Shown here piece by piece: positions 11,641 to 22,089 of a stretch of DNA of 64,000 nucleotides; position 1 is the stretch's first letter, and each line of letters opens with the position of its first letter. The notes below the pieces were generated by a model that had not been told where the DNA came from, did not search any database, and worked only from the letters and a program-made list of their open reading frames with translations. Source of the stretch: Hepsetus odoe. Its lineage: Eukaryota; Chordata; Actinopteri; Characiformes; Hepsetidae. Location of the stretch: contig CM029367.1 in the NCBI GenBank assembly GCA_017165825.1, positions 18,287,759-18,351,758 on the forward strand, in the 5' to 3' direction. The translations under genes and the position numbers were made by a program.

Positions 11641-14600
11641 AAATTTAATTAAGTTAAATGCAATTACAAATGGTTTGTTTTTTCTCAGGGCCACATTCCT
11701 ACCATGATGGTGTATGAGGCTAAGAATGCATGTCCCTGTAAGTGTATGTGAGCATCAGACAGTGGGAAACCCAAATGAATACGTCAGACTGTCGGGACAC
11801 CAGCAGGGATCAAAAGCGGTAGTCCCTGGGGAGAGGCCAGAGCAACAGCTCATGGTGCTGGTGCAGAAGGAGCCAGAGAGTGCACCACTCGTCTGAGGGA
11901 TGACTGCCTGCCTCCTGGCTGCCACATGAGACGCCCAACATCACAGAAGCCCTCAGACACACATACCGCCATGACGACAGCCAGCATTGTGGGGCGGCCG
12001 GGATGGGAAGGGGTGGGTCGGTGGTTAATAGCCACTTACGATAACCAGGCACTTCAAAGCCATCTCTTCCAGTTCTCTCATAAAAATGTGGCTTTCTGTT
12101 GGCCCGAAGGTCCTGGGTTCACAAGATGTTTACAGCGCAGTGCTGAACAGACTTTAAGCCGGTTGTTTTGAAAGGTAAGGAGTAGAGCGGTGTGGCATTA
12201 AGGGCTGAATTATATAATTATGGATTCCGACAGGTGAGAAAAATTTCTTACCTGTTTGCGCAACCGCCTTGCTCGCCTACCTCTGATTGTCATGGAGATA
12301 GTGATACAAAGATGAATGGAGCACATTGTGTTAGATGAGCTAAGAAAGCCATGCCAGGACTTCCTGATTGACACCCTTCCTGGGTGCTGTATTTGGATAA
12401 GCAGCATAGGGCTGATAGGACGCTAGGTGCCAGATGAGGCCCTTTGAAGTGAAGGATACTAAACTCCCACAAAGAACAAGACCTTGCTTCTTCTCTGAAA
12501 GCAGCGTGTGCACTTTGAGTTTGTTTGTGTGTTAAGACCAATCAGAACAGCAAGTTAGGCAGCCAACATTTCAAACAACTAATGCATTGTTTAAAGCTCT
12601 CGTAACCTATTAAAATATGTGTCTGCATTGTTTTTTCTTTAATGTTGATCATTAAATATACATATATTTCAGAAGTAACTTGTGATGATTTAATAATCAG
12701 AACATCTTAAAATGTAAGTGTTCTTTGATGTGAAGCCCTCAGATAAATCATCATCAGTGCCGAAAAGAACCTTTCAGCTGATCATACCTTTGAGGAGTTG
12801 CTTTCAGTGGATACACAGTTTTCACCATATTTTAAAATCGAATCTATAACTTATAGTCATTTCACACTGACCGTTTTTAGATTGTATTTTCTGGGCTTCA
12901 GTTCAGCTGTAAATCAAAGTTATTCTGAGTGGAATAATGTGAAATGGTTCATTGTGGAGTAACTGATTTCTTTACAGTGGTGGTGACAGGGAGCAAGGGT
13001 TAGAGTGCCTATAGTGATTAAAAAGTCATTCTTTACAAAATGGCCAATAAACCTGCACACATTTTATGTCATCACTATCAGAACAATCTGTGTATCTCAA
13101 AAACAGCCTCATTTCTTTTATACTGTAATTAAATTTTTTTTTTAAAAAAGCTTTTTTTTTATTTTAAACTTTTTCGATCCTGCCTAGTAGGCCGTAGGTT
13201 ATGAAATTTTCACACAGCGTAAAGGACATCTGGTGTTTGCAAATTAACAGAAAAAAAAAAAAAAAACGAATTTGAGAACAAATCCCCAAACCAACCCCCC
13301 TCCTTGCTGTCACCACAAACACACTTACACACATACACACATGCCTGTGGCCAGCAGAGGTCTGTGGTCAGGCCAGTAATGAGCAGTTCAGCATAAACAC
13401 AGTTTCCAGACTGTCCCAAACCCCAAAGCCCTCTGCCGCTAGCCTCGCACTGCTGCCGCTGTTACATCACTTACAATACTCTGTTTGTAACTCTGTGTGT
13501 GTGTGTGTGTGTGTATTTGAATGTGTTGTAGTAGTAGCAGTAGTGGTAGTAGTGTATGCAGTACCACACACTATTATGGTCGTAAACTTTTTACTCTGAT
13601 GGAAAACTTTAAATACGATAATAATATACCAAGTTTTGAGAAAAACAGATTTAAGAGTGCCAGTTCTGCTAACATACAGCATTAAAATACAGTATGTAAA
13701 TATGTGTTGATCGTTAAGCAGAATGAAAGACTTCACTGTTCTCTATGAGAGCCTGATGGGTCTCATCGGTGATCTGGTGTTTGTCTCCACTCATTTGGCT
13801 CATCACTTCTGCTATGTGTGTTTACTTAGCTGCCTCTCTGAGAACCCACTCTCTGCCCACTCGTTGAGTGCGAACACATCACACATGTTACCCTCTCTGC
13901 TTCAGGCAGCTTAGTATCCACATTTGTCTAAGCTAATTAGCATCTGCCATTTACACCTGTGTAGCAGCCAGAGCAACACTGCAGCAGTGTACATTCAAGA
14001 AGGGTGCACACTGTACCTAATGCTGTGATTCTGTTTGACTTGTGAGTCAAAGTGTGGCTATACTGACTTTGGATTCAGTGTTTCTTTATGCATACACACA
14101 CATTGTTTTTCTGCGATGTTAAGACCATTATAGAAACAATATAGTATATATGTACTCTATATATAGCCTGTATATGTTGTAATCTTGGTGTAGTATTGAT
14201 GTAAATTAATATTAATGCAAATCTAAGGCAGCAGACACATGACGATTCCAAATTTCTTGGAATATTTGCACTTCAAGACACATCACAGACAATAGTTAAT
14301 GTCCAACAAGACGTGGAGGAGTTGGCACGAGTCAATGATTATAAAACTGAAATGCAATGTAACAACAACGTTTGCTTGTCTTATAAGCTTCAAAAATTGG
14401 TTTTATGTGAAATCCACCATTTGAGGGTGAAACCATTATTAGCTTGCTGTTGAAAGGGCTTCTTGAAAGCAAATGCATGTGTATTAAACAGTAAAATAAA
14501 AAGCACATTTAGTGAATGTTTTTAATTATTTCGCTGAAAAGTAAAAAGCCCATGAAATGAATATTTCATGCTTTATTTAATGTTATTATGTTTTTACCTA

Positions 14601-15206
14601 TCATGCTTCCCTGTTCATCCATAACAGAATTAAATGTAGAGTTCCTACGTTGCTGTTGGACTATTGTTATATTCTTTTTGTGTGCCCTCTTGAGAGTGTT
14701 GTTTTTTCACCCAATGGCCAGAACCACTATACTGGACACTGTATGCAACTTGTTGTTTCCCATTATTTCCAAAAGGATTAAAAAAAAAATAGCATATTAG
14801 TTGTTAAAAAACAAACAATGAAAAAGAACACACACACACACACACTCACTAGAGTTGGCCAGCTCTGGTGAAATGAAAGAGAATACTTTTCATTGGTTTT
14901 GTTTGGACACGTCTCTGAGTACTTTGCTGGTTTGGCTGTGATTTGAGGTGTGTAGTTGTGCCTCATGAGAACGTCTACAGGGAAATGTGCTCAGAAGCAC
15001 AGGCCCCATTCAAATGCTGAAAGTGGACGTCTGATCATAATTTGCGTGTGTGTGTGTCGCTGAGACGTCTCCTTCTCTAGTCTGTGCATACACAGTTAAA
15101 ATAGTCCATTTTAGCGAGCCCTCGAATCTATGACGCCCGACATCATTAAACACAGATCTGCATGTCTGTAATTTTAAGCCACAGTCTGTCACCAGACATA
15201 GAGAGC

Positions 15207-15280
<74 letters not shown>

Positions 15281-17215
15281 TATGAGGAGGGCAGGAAAAC
15301 TCACTGATTTTTTTTCAACCTCTTTGTCCTCGCTCCAACCAAACATTTCCATGGCTTTCTGGCATTTTGGTGAGATGCAGTTGTGCAGTACAGTAAAGAT
15401 GAGCTTTTCAAATTCCTCTTCTTCGATATGTGAGCCGCATGCGAATTCTCACTGCACTTTCAGGAGCATTTGGCAAAGATTACAAAGCATGAATATTAGT
15501 TAATAAGATTGATAGACTACACTGAATCAAATGTGGTCGCTCATCCCACAAATCTTTGTCCAGTTTCATAGCCTAAAAGACCCCTTTAAATATCATGCCA
15601 GCAAGGAAGTGCAACTAGGTTTCAAATGAAGCCTTTATTAAATGAGACAAGGTAAGGCAATAATTAGGTAATTATTCTTCTGATCCTAGGGCTGTTGCAT
15701 ACAGTCATTGCTGGCACTGTTATTTGCCTTTCCGGCTTAAACCGTAGTGTAAACTCTTTAAGCACCACTCCTGTGCGCACGCCCAGCTGAACATGCTACC
15801 TGCGTGTCAGCAACGGGGTATGATAAAGTAATTAGAGGATAAGATATCTCTATGATTAACCTGCAATCCAGGCCTGGCTGCAGGACTAATTAGAAGTTAG
15901 CCAGATACACCAAAGGCTGGGGAAGAGAAGGCCTTTGCAGCTGAAACCCTGCTACTTCCTCTGGACTCTTTTTTATTTGCTATACGCTTTGTAGTTTCCT
16001 GCCATTTTGCCTGGTTTGGGCTTTCATGTAGTCGTTTTTTTTTTTTTCTTTTCTTTACTTTTTCTTTTTCTTTCATACAGGGACATGGTTGCCCAAAGAA
16101 TTACATGTCACCATCAGAACACTCAATCTGTTTATCTGCCATCATAACTTCCCTCCACAGGTCATGCCATGTTCTTTAGAGTAATAGCTGCTTCAAGTAA
16201 CATGTGATTTGCAATTTGAGGTATTTCTTTATTTGAAAACTGATGGTATGATGAGCCATTTACACATTCAGACAAGCAAATCCGATGGTGTGTTTTGCAG
16301 TCTTGAGTTATATTTAGAGTAAACTAAACATAAACTAAATGTCATGGTGGAATGTAAAAGTTGTTTAGCTATGCAAGGTGTGACGATCCTGAAGGCTGAC
16401 AGGACCATCACTGCTTGTCAGGCTGGATGGAGAGACCGATTAACAACATTCAGACTAAATGCTGAAAATTGTACTATGAAATACATCCAGGGATTTTTAG
16501 AAAGTAGTTCATTGCTAGATGTTCTTGAGCTGATATCACAATGAGAGCATATGTGGACAACCTAGAAAGAGCTCAATGTGGTTTGGAACACTGGGTGGGA
16601 GCAAACTATGTGTGAAATTTCATAACAAATCCAAACCCTTGTGATGGTACCGCTTATGATAAGGGGTGATGGTGTGCGTAGCTGAAGATTTTAAAATATG
16701 TCATTAACCTAGAGATATTTGGTTGGTTAGCATAGCAGAACAGTTCCTCCCAAAAGTAAAAAAATCAAGAGTTTAGATATGGGTTGCATGCCACGTAAAC
16801 ACACCATGCAGTAAATTTAACTACATGCAGTAAATGTTTAAAGGAAACAATTCTGCTTGTTAATTAACAATGGTGTTTCCCTAGACAGCTTGTTTTGTTG
16901 TGATATTGATTATATTCCTGATGCTGAAAGAACAGGCTCAAGGAAAACAGATAGATCTGTAAAGGATCTTTGTACTGCCACCTATGCTTTTTAAGCTTGG
17001 TCCTGAACACCACTACCTCTGCAGGTAAAGGTGCCTACTTTATCATATACTGCTCTTCAGAACCCTTATCAAGTTCTTTAGTAAATATACAAGGGAACGA
17101 TACTCTTGCTCAGGAACCCAATGGTGTTAGTGCTGGTGGAGGGAGCCGTTATCACTTAGTCCACAGGCAAATATTCCAACAGTAGTTTTCTACCATCCTA
17201 GAACCCTACATCTAA
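11641..17215. other. intergenic, no gene recognised
   Basis: It contains a SINE-like scrap near 12000-12130, (GT)n at 13493-13514, short A/T runs, and (GA)n at 15208-15277. No reading frame has recognisable similarity. A unique stretch at 15825-15965 with repeated ATTA and CTTTG motifs may be regulatory. Confidence 0.6.
15208..15277. repeat. (GA)n microsatellite
   Basis: About 35 GA units; the long Ser-Leu or Glu-Arg reading frames across it are spurious. Confidence 0.97.
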
Positions 17216-17440
17216 GCACGGTGGGCGGCAGTGTGGCTGTCGTTGTTGACTCAGAACGAGAAGGTTGTGTTTTTGATTCCCAGGCATTCCCAGGGAGTTT
17301 GCATGTTGCAGATGTCTGTGTAGGTTTCCTCTGACAGACAAAATATGTTTCTCAAGTGAACTGCAGATTGTATTTGCTGTGTATGAGAGCTCAGAATGGC
17401 TCCAGTGTACCATCTTTACAGAATCTCATCAGGACAAGCG
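17216..17440 (+). mobile_element. dispersed teleost repeat, plus orientation
   Basis: It starts ACGGTGGGCGGCAGTGTGGC, with modules GATTCCCAGGCATTCCCAGG, AGTTTGCATGTTGCAGATG and TAGGTTTCCTCTGACAG, and ends in a GACAAGCGGCTAAGAAAA tail. This is a diverged copy of the common tRNA-headed element. Confidence 0.7.
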
Positions 17441-18246
17441 GCTAAGAAAACGTGTGCGTAAATGAAGAAATGAGACATTTGCCTTATCCTACTCTTTCTA
17501 AGGAACTAAGAACAAAATTGTGGCATCTTGATTCATTTAAGAATCCATTTTCTAAAATTCCTATATCCTTATAGCCTTAATTTCCCCATTAAAAACATAT
17601 TTTGCTTTATCATAAGTTATTGTAAAAATTAATATCCTTTAATTAAAAAAGAAAATTTAAACCCAAACCAAAGTGATATATGGAAGAAGAATAGACAATG
17701 TTGTCTTGGGTCAAACTGTAATATTTTAATAAAAGAAATATTTTAACAATTTAGTTTGAAATAAAAATAGAGTATTTGTGTCATGTTGTAAATAACAATA
17801 TAATCATATCATTTGTACATTTGCATTAGCATAGTCATGCAGCACTCCATCTTTACAATACTAATTTTACAGAATCAATAAGCTCAGTTAAGTTCCACCT
17901 CCAACTATGTATTTACAATACAGTAATTTACTGCAAGAAGAGTTAACAGTTCCCTTATAAAGGGTAGCAACACTCTGCCTTTTTGATGACCCTGAAAAAG
18001 GGGGAAAAATAATCTTCAGTGGCAAAGTCTCCAAACAGAACTTCCACAAGGTGTGCCTTTTTCTGCATCCATTTGGGAAATATGATCAATCCTTTTAATG
18101 GAGCATCCTTCCTGGGAGTCGGATTTCCAATATCCCTTCAGTGTGTGGCCAGGTCCATGCATGCATGCATAATGCACTGCATGTGTGTGTGAGCGTTAGT
18201 CTGTGTGTGAGCGTAAAGTGAGTTGTCCTCAGCAGGTCATGCTGGC
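17440..18246 (-). other. dkk1 3' flank or 3' UTR remnant
   Basis: Unique AT-rich sequence immediately after the dkk1 stop. No clear minus-strand AATAAA was found close to the stop. GCATGCATGCAT at about 18159 and a short TG-rich patch lie near the exon. Confidence 0.4.
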
Positions 18247-18301
18247 TCAGCGTGGCTGGCATGTGTGAAAGATTTCTGCTGCTCTGTTGTTAGTGTTGCT
18301 G

Positions 18302-18346
<45 letters not shown>

Positions 18347-18579
18347 TGCTGCTGGCCCTCTGCTCCCGCTGCTCTGTCTTCTCTGGGCCTGCACAATTGT
18401 GCCCCTGACCGCAGTCAGAACGCTGGAAGATCTCCAGGTCGCTGGAGCTTTACGGCGATGCCGCGTGCACACCTGACCCTCAGTCAGCACGGGCTTACAG
18501 ATCCGAGACCAAAAGTGTCGAGCACAGCACAAACCCTCTGCATAGTCTGATGACCTCAAACACGCCTCTCCCTCACCAC
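18247..18579 (-). pseudogene. dkk1: dkk1 exon 4 (second cysteine-rich domain), two frameshifts
   Basis: The exon starts after CTTTCTCTCAG. It encodes GEGEACLRSSDYAEGLCCAR then HFWSRICKPVLTEGQVCTRH. The frame changes at about 18441-18450 (before DLEIFQRSDCGQG) and again at about 18391-18405 (before LCRPRED). It ends EIFHTCQPR with TGA at 18247-18249, matching the HTCQ end of DKK1. The 333-nt length fits two single-base deletions. Cys is Tyr at 18542-18544, and the first Cys of the QRCxC motif is Ser at 18417-18419. A (CAG)13 tract lies between the last two cysteines. Confidence 0.88.
18304..18342 (-). repeat. (CAG)13 triplet repeat inside dkk1 exon 4
   Basis: Thirteen uninterrupted CTG units on the plus strand (CAG on the coding strand), plus flanking imperfect units to about 18353. 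In the frame that ends in HTCQPR it would read polyglutamine. Other DKK1 proteins have only a short HHQASNSS-like stretch here. Confidence 0.95.
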
Positions 18580-18767
18580 CTGAGAGAAAGAGACATTTGA
18601 CGAATGACTGGAGTGTTCTGATCTGGAGCAGAGGTTTAGATGAAGAGGCTGAGAAAGGAAGAGGAGATTGAGAGGAAACAGCAGAGGATACTGGAAGAGA
18701 AAGGTACGTGAAAGGGAGTTAAGCTGTGCGTGCCTAAGAATGTAAGGGAAAATAAAAAAATAAATAA

Positions 18768-18795
18768 AATATATATATATATATATATATATATA
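18768..18795. repeat. (TA)n in dkk1 intron 3
   Basis: A short pure AT dinucleotide tract in the intron between exon 3 and exon 4. Confidence 0.95.
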
Positions 18796-18917
18796 GGAGA
18801 ACACTGTTAAACAAGAGAATAGTGGAGAAGGATATCTGACAAGTTCAAATCCAGAAGAAAGGGGAGGGAAGAGGATTAAGACTGTAGTTGTGTAAAGTGA
18901 CAGGAAGATGAATGTAC

Positions 18918-19101
18918 CTTTCAGCATTGGTTGTGTTTTTGAATTCACACTGGTTCTTCTGGGCTGCTCCGGCAGCAGCGTGAGGCTGATCTGGGGTTGT
19001 GGGCACAGTCACGACCTGACCTCACTGTTGCCGACTGTTGTGGTGTCTCAGCCAGCACTGGACCACAGTGGAGTTCAGTCTCAGCTGCCCGACACACACC
19101 C
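18918..19101 (-). pseudogene. dkk1: dkk1 exon 3 (inter-domain linker), poorly preserved
   Basis: The 3' part is recognisable: LLPEQPRRTSVNSKTQPMLK then donor G|GTACAT, comparable to the SRRTTLSSK region of DKK1 and in phase with exon 4. The 5' end is uncertain. A GVC-like start at about 19099-19101 is preceded by ATCTTCTAC where an AG acceptor is expected. From that start to the donor is 184 nt, which cannot join both neighbours in frame, and a TGA lies in the C-terminal frame at about 19010. Confidence 0.6.
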
Positions 19102-19689
19102 GTAGAAGATCACACACACACACACACTCGTCAGAGGAAGATAGCATGAAACTATGGCAAGTACGTAAACTAAAGGTTCACATCCTAAAAGCTCTGTCTG
19201 GTCATGTTCAGTAGTTATAGTGCAAGAGGCGATAAAGGAGATGTAGAACAAAAGAGGAGACTAGAAATGTTCCCAGAAGAGAAGAGGAGATGCAGAAAAG
19301 TGGGGGAAAAAGAAGAGATGTAGAAGAGAGGACTCTATATTGTTGCAGCAGAAAATGTTGTGCTAACGTGGAAAAGAGATGAAAAAGTTTAAAAAAGATG
19401 AAGAGAAGAAATATAGAAAAAAAAGTTAAATGTGATTAAAAGATGTAGAACAATAAATTAAGAGGTCAAGAAAATATAAAAAGAAAGATGAAGGGATGAG
19501 AAGAGACAAGTAGATAGAATATAAGGAGGAAGAAAATAAGTGCGAAGTAGAAAGGATGGGAAATGAAGAGATGAGAGAAAATAGAGGGGGAAGTAGATAA
19601 GAGAGGAGTAGGAACGAGAACAGAGGAAAATTGAGAAAGGTGTAGAAGAAAGAAAGAGATGGACAAAGAAGAGTAAATAGAAGAAATGT

Positions 19690-20575
19690 AGAAGAGAGCA
19701 GAAGAGCAAAGAAAAGAGTGATGGTAGAGAGGTGTGTAGAAGAGAAAGGGATGGTAGAGTGTTAGTAGAGAGGTCTGTAGAAGAGAGAGGGATTGTAGAG
19801 TGATGGTAGAGAGGTGTGTAGGAGAGAGGAATTGTAGAGTGATGGTAGAGAGGTGTGTAGGAGAGAGGGATTGTAGAGTGATGGCAGAGAGGTGAGTCAA
19901 AGAGAGAGGGATGGTAGAGAGGTGTCTTGAAGAGAGAGATGGTAAAGAGGTGTTTAGAAGAGAGTAATAGAGTGGTGTATAAAAGAGAAAGGGGTGGTAG
20001 AGTAACAGAAGAGACGTGTGTAGGAGAGAAGGATGGTAGAGTGATAGGAGAGAAGGATTTACAGAATTAGCAAAAGGTGTAGGAGGGATGGTAGAGTGAT
20101 AGTAGAAAGGTGTGAAGGAGAGATGGTAGATAGCAGAAAGGTGTGTAGGAGAGAGGGATGGTAGATAGCAGAAAGGTGTGTGTAGAGAGAGGGACAGAGA
20201 GTGATAGCAGAAAGGTGCATAGGAGCGAGGGATGGTAGACTGACAGAAAGGTGTGTAGAGAGGGATGGTAGGAGTGATGAGAGTGGATGAGAATGATGTT
20301 AGTGATAGGAGAGAGATAGGACAGAATGATAGTAGAAAGGTGAGTAGGAGAGGGATAGTAGAGTGATGGGAGAGGGATGGTAGAGTGATAGTAGAAAGGT
20401 GTGTAGCAGAGGGATGGCAAGAGAGAAGGATGTTAGAGTGATAGTAGAAAGGTGAGAGGTGAAAGGTGATAGGAGAGAGGGATGGTAGAGTGATAGGAGA
20501 GAGGGGTGGCAGGAGAGAAGGATGGTGTAGAGTGATAGTAGAAAGGTGTAGAGAGGGATGGTAGAGAGATGTGTG
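19690..20575. repeat. purine-rich minisatellite in dkk1 intron 2
   Basis: Some twenty or more imperfect tandem copies of a unit of roughly 35-45 nt, built from GGATGGTAGAGTGATAG, TAGAAAGGTGTGTAG and GAGAGAGGG blocks. The plus strand is almost all purines and T. It produces a long spurious reading frame rich in Ser, Thr, Leu and Pro on the minus strand. The array stops about 55 nt from the exon 2 donor. The sequence from 19250 to 19690 is also purine-rich but not clearly tandem. Confidence 0.9.
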
Positions 20576-20629
20576 TATTTGTGTATGGAGGGGCGTGTTG
20601 TGCGCGTAGTGAAGCGCGCGCTCTCTCAC

Positions 20630-20773
20630 CGTTCACGCATGCGCTCCCACTGCAGCACATGGCGTGGCGCGCGCAGCGTTTCCTCCGTTTGCGGCAGGAT
20701 ATTACTGAAACTGGCGCGCGGTGCTACAGAACTCAGCGACGCCGCACTCAGAGTCCACAGCGCAGCCTAGCGG
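20630..20773 (-). pseudogene. dkk1: dkk1 exon 2 (first cysteine-rich domain), frameshifted
   Basis: The exon lies between acceptor CCTCCAG and donor ACG|GTGAGA. It opens in frame with exon 1 as PLGCAVDSECGVAEFCSTAR, then hits TAA at 20702-20704. A second frame then gives SCRKRRKRCARHAMCC, the DKK1 hallmark, ending VNG at the donor. The 144-nt length is one short of what the exon phases require, so a single-base deletion lies within about 20709-20727. The usual CCPGN is replaced by CCSGS, and one cysteine before CRKRRKRC is not visible. Confidence 0.85.
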
Positions 20774-21048
20774 CTGGAGGAGACACAACAACACATCAGC
20801 CTCACTGCTGGCACACCTATCCCCATCAGGTCAGACTGTGTCCCTGACTAATCAGCTTTAAATTCACTTTTCCACCAAGAGTTGCATTTGTTACTGAAAT
20901 CGCTAAATTACAGAAGTGCCTTCATCTACCAGCCCTCTTCAGCTGAAAAGTGAGTAGAGGAAGATTAAAAGTTTCTTTAAATGGCCCCGAATCCATGGCA
21001 TCAGTCACCGTGACGCGAGAAGAGAAGAAAAAATGGTGATGTATCTAC

Positions 21049-21246
21049 CTGTGTGACATCAGGGTCCCCTTGGCGCGCGCCGCCGCTGGGTCGCGCGCTG
21101 ACGGTGTGTGTGTGAGTGTGTGTGGCAGCGGAGGCTCCGCTCGCCGGGTGTTTGATGGAGTTGCGGCCAGCTGCTGCAGCGGAAGCGGGTCTGCACAGAA
21201 GCACACACACAGCGGCCAGCACGGCCAGAGAGAGCCGCCTGATCAT
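21049..21246 (-). pseudogene. dkk1: dkk1 exon 1 (signal peptide), itself intact
   Basis: The exon has 66 codons from ATG at 21244-21246 to donor CAG|GTAGAT. It starts MIRRLSLAVLAAVCVLLCRP, a typical signal peptide (basic start, hydrophobic core, ASA cleavage site). GRNSIK follows and matches the conserved N-S-x-A-I-K region of DKK1. A stretch rich in His and Thr (THTHTHT) comes from a CA repeat. I chose this ATG because the signal peptide starts there; an in-frame ATG farther upstream would give a non-hydrophobic start. Confidence 0.85.
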
Positions 21247-21455
21247 CCTGAGATAGACAGACAGACAGAGAGAGAGAGAGTGAGAGAGAGCGCGCAGGGA
21301 GGATGTTCTGCTGAGTGGATGTTCTCTCTCGGGACGCTGCTGGAGTCCTGGAGCGCGTGTGTGTGGAGAAGCAGAGAGGCAAGAGCTTTCTACACTCACC
21401 CGCCCCTCACTGTGGAGGGGTGGCACCAGGCCTTAACGGCGGGACTGACACACTG

Positions 21456-21512
<57 letters not shown>

Positions 21513-22089
21513 TCTCTCTCTCCCCCCCCCCTGCAATAGCTTGCTCTCTTTCGCAATCCCAGGCTGGGCTCCTTCTCTAAGGCAGGGTTTAAAGGATATG
21601 GTGGAGGTGTGCGGTACCTGTGATGAGACTCTGCTCTGCAGTTTTAAGACTAACCTGAGTTTCTGCTTCGTTTTCTGCGTTAACGCTGCTTCAACACCCG
21701 CGAGCTGCTATGATGCAGAAGCAGTTTGGCTGAACTTGACCTTCAGCGCTCAGGATCGTCCACCTGAATTGCAAATGTGCCTTTTGGGCCTCTGATGTCT
21801 GCATAATCTGCCCATTACATTCTGACTGTGCAGGAAGTAACACTGCTGTTAGAGAAGGGTCTTGAGCTTCAGTTGTCCAGGTGTGAACTGTTGATCTCAG
21901 GTGTTTATGTTTGCAGTTTGGTACGGCCACAGAATGTGCCCCACAGCCTCCAACTTTCACTGGCCCGTCACTTCTTGAATGCGATGTTCGAGCGCCCTCT
22001 GTCGGCCAGCAGTGGAACACACAACAGCGCACACAACAGGGAGCGACCTGACCACACAGCACATACAAGAAATGCTTTTATTTCAGGTT

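Larger units (their letters stand above)
18247..21246 (-). pseudogene. dkk1: dkk1 (Dickkopf-1), apparently degraded copy, four exons
   Basis: DKK1 is a secreted antagonist of Wnt/beta-catenin signalling that binds LRP5/6 through a C-terminal cysteine-rich domain. Its signal peptide, NSIK motif, KRRKRC spacing and the block GLCCARHFWSRICKPVL are all recognisable, on the same strand as prkg1 and just downstream of it, as in other vertebrates. The frame is broken: exon 2 is one base short and meets a stop, exon 3 has no AG acceptor and the wrong length, and exon 4 needs two shifts. Cysteines are lost in exon 4 (Cys to Tyr, Cys to Ser), and CCPGN has become CCSGS in exon 2. The predicted product would stop after about 89 residues. 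DKK2 is excluded by the FWSRICKPVLTEGQVCT sequence. The locus is either a pseudogenised teleost duplicate or a locally erroneous sequence. Identity is near certain; loss of function is likely. Confidence 0.8.
20580..21440. promoter_or_regulatory. CpG-rich region over dkk1 exons 1-2 and 5' flank
   Basis: This is the only markedly CpG-rich stretch in an AT-rich window, with many CGCG and GCGCGC runs. It covers dkk1 exon 2, intron 1, exon 1 and about 190 nt upstream of the ATG, consistent with an unmethylated promoter. A (CT)n tract and a C-run follow upstream at 21463-21532. No TATA box was assigned. Confidence 0.65.

Noticed and set aside
18247..18579. Assignment of this locus to dkk2 or dkk4 rather than dkk1
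   Set aside because: HFWSRICKPVLTEGQVCTRH, the NSIK motif in exon 1 and the position next to prkg1 all point to dkk1.
18556..18948. A 130-codon minus-strand frame starting MNSKTQPMLKG
   Set aside because: Only its first codons are real (end of dkk1 exon 3); the rest reads through intron 3 and a TA repeat.
19690..20575. CRISPR-like repeat array
   Set aside because: Units are contiguous, variable in length and without unique spacers, in a vertebrate intron.
19466..20629. A 387-codon minus-strand open frame rich in Ser, Thr, Leu, Pro and His
   Set aside because: It is the translation of the purine-rich minisatellite within dkk1 intron 2; composition is explained by the repeat.
21070..21795. 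A 241-codon plus-strand frame through the CpG-rich region
   Set aside because: It is antisense to dkk1 exon 1 and runs through a (CT)n tract with no recognisable domain; GC-rich DNA lacks stops by chance.
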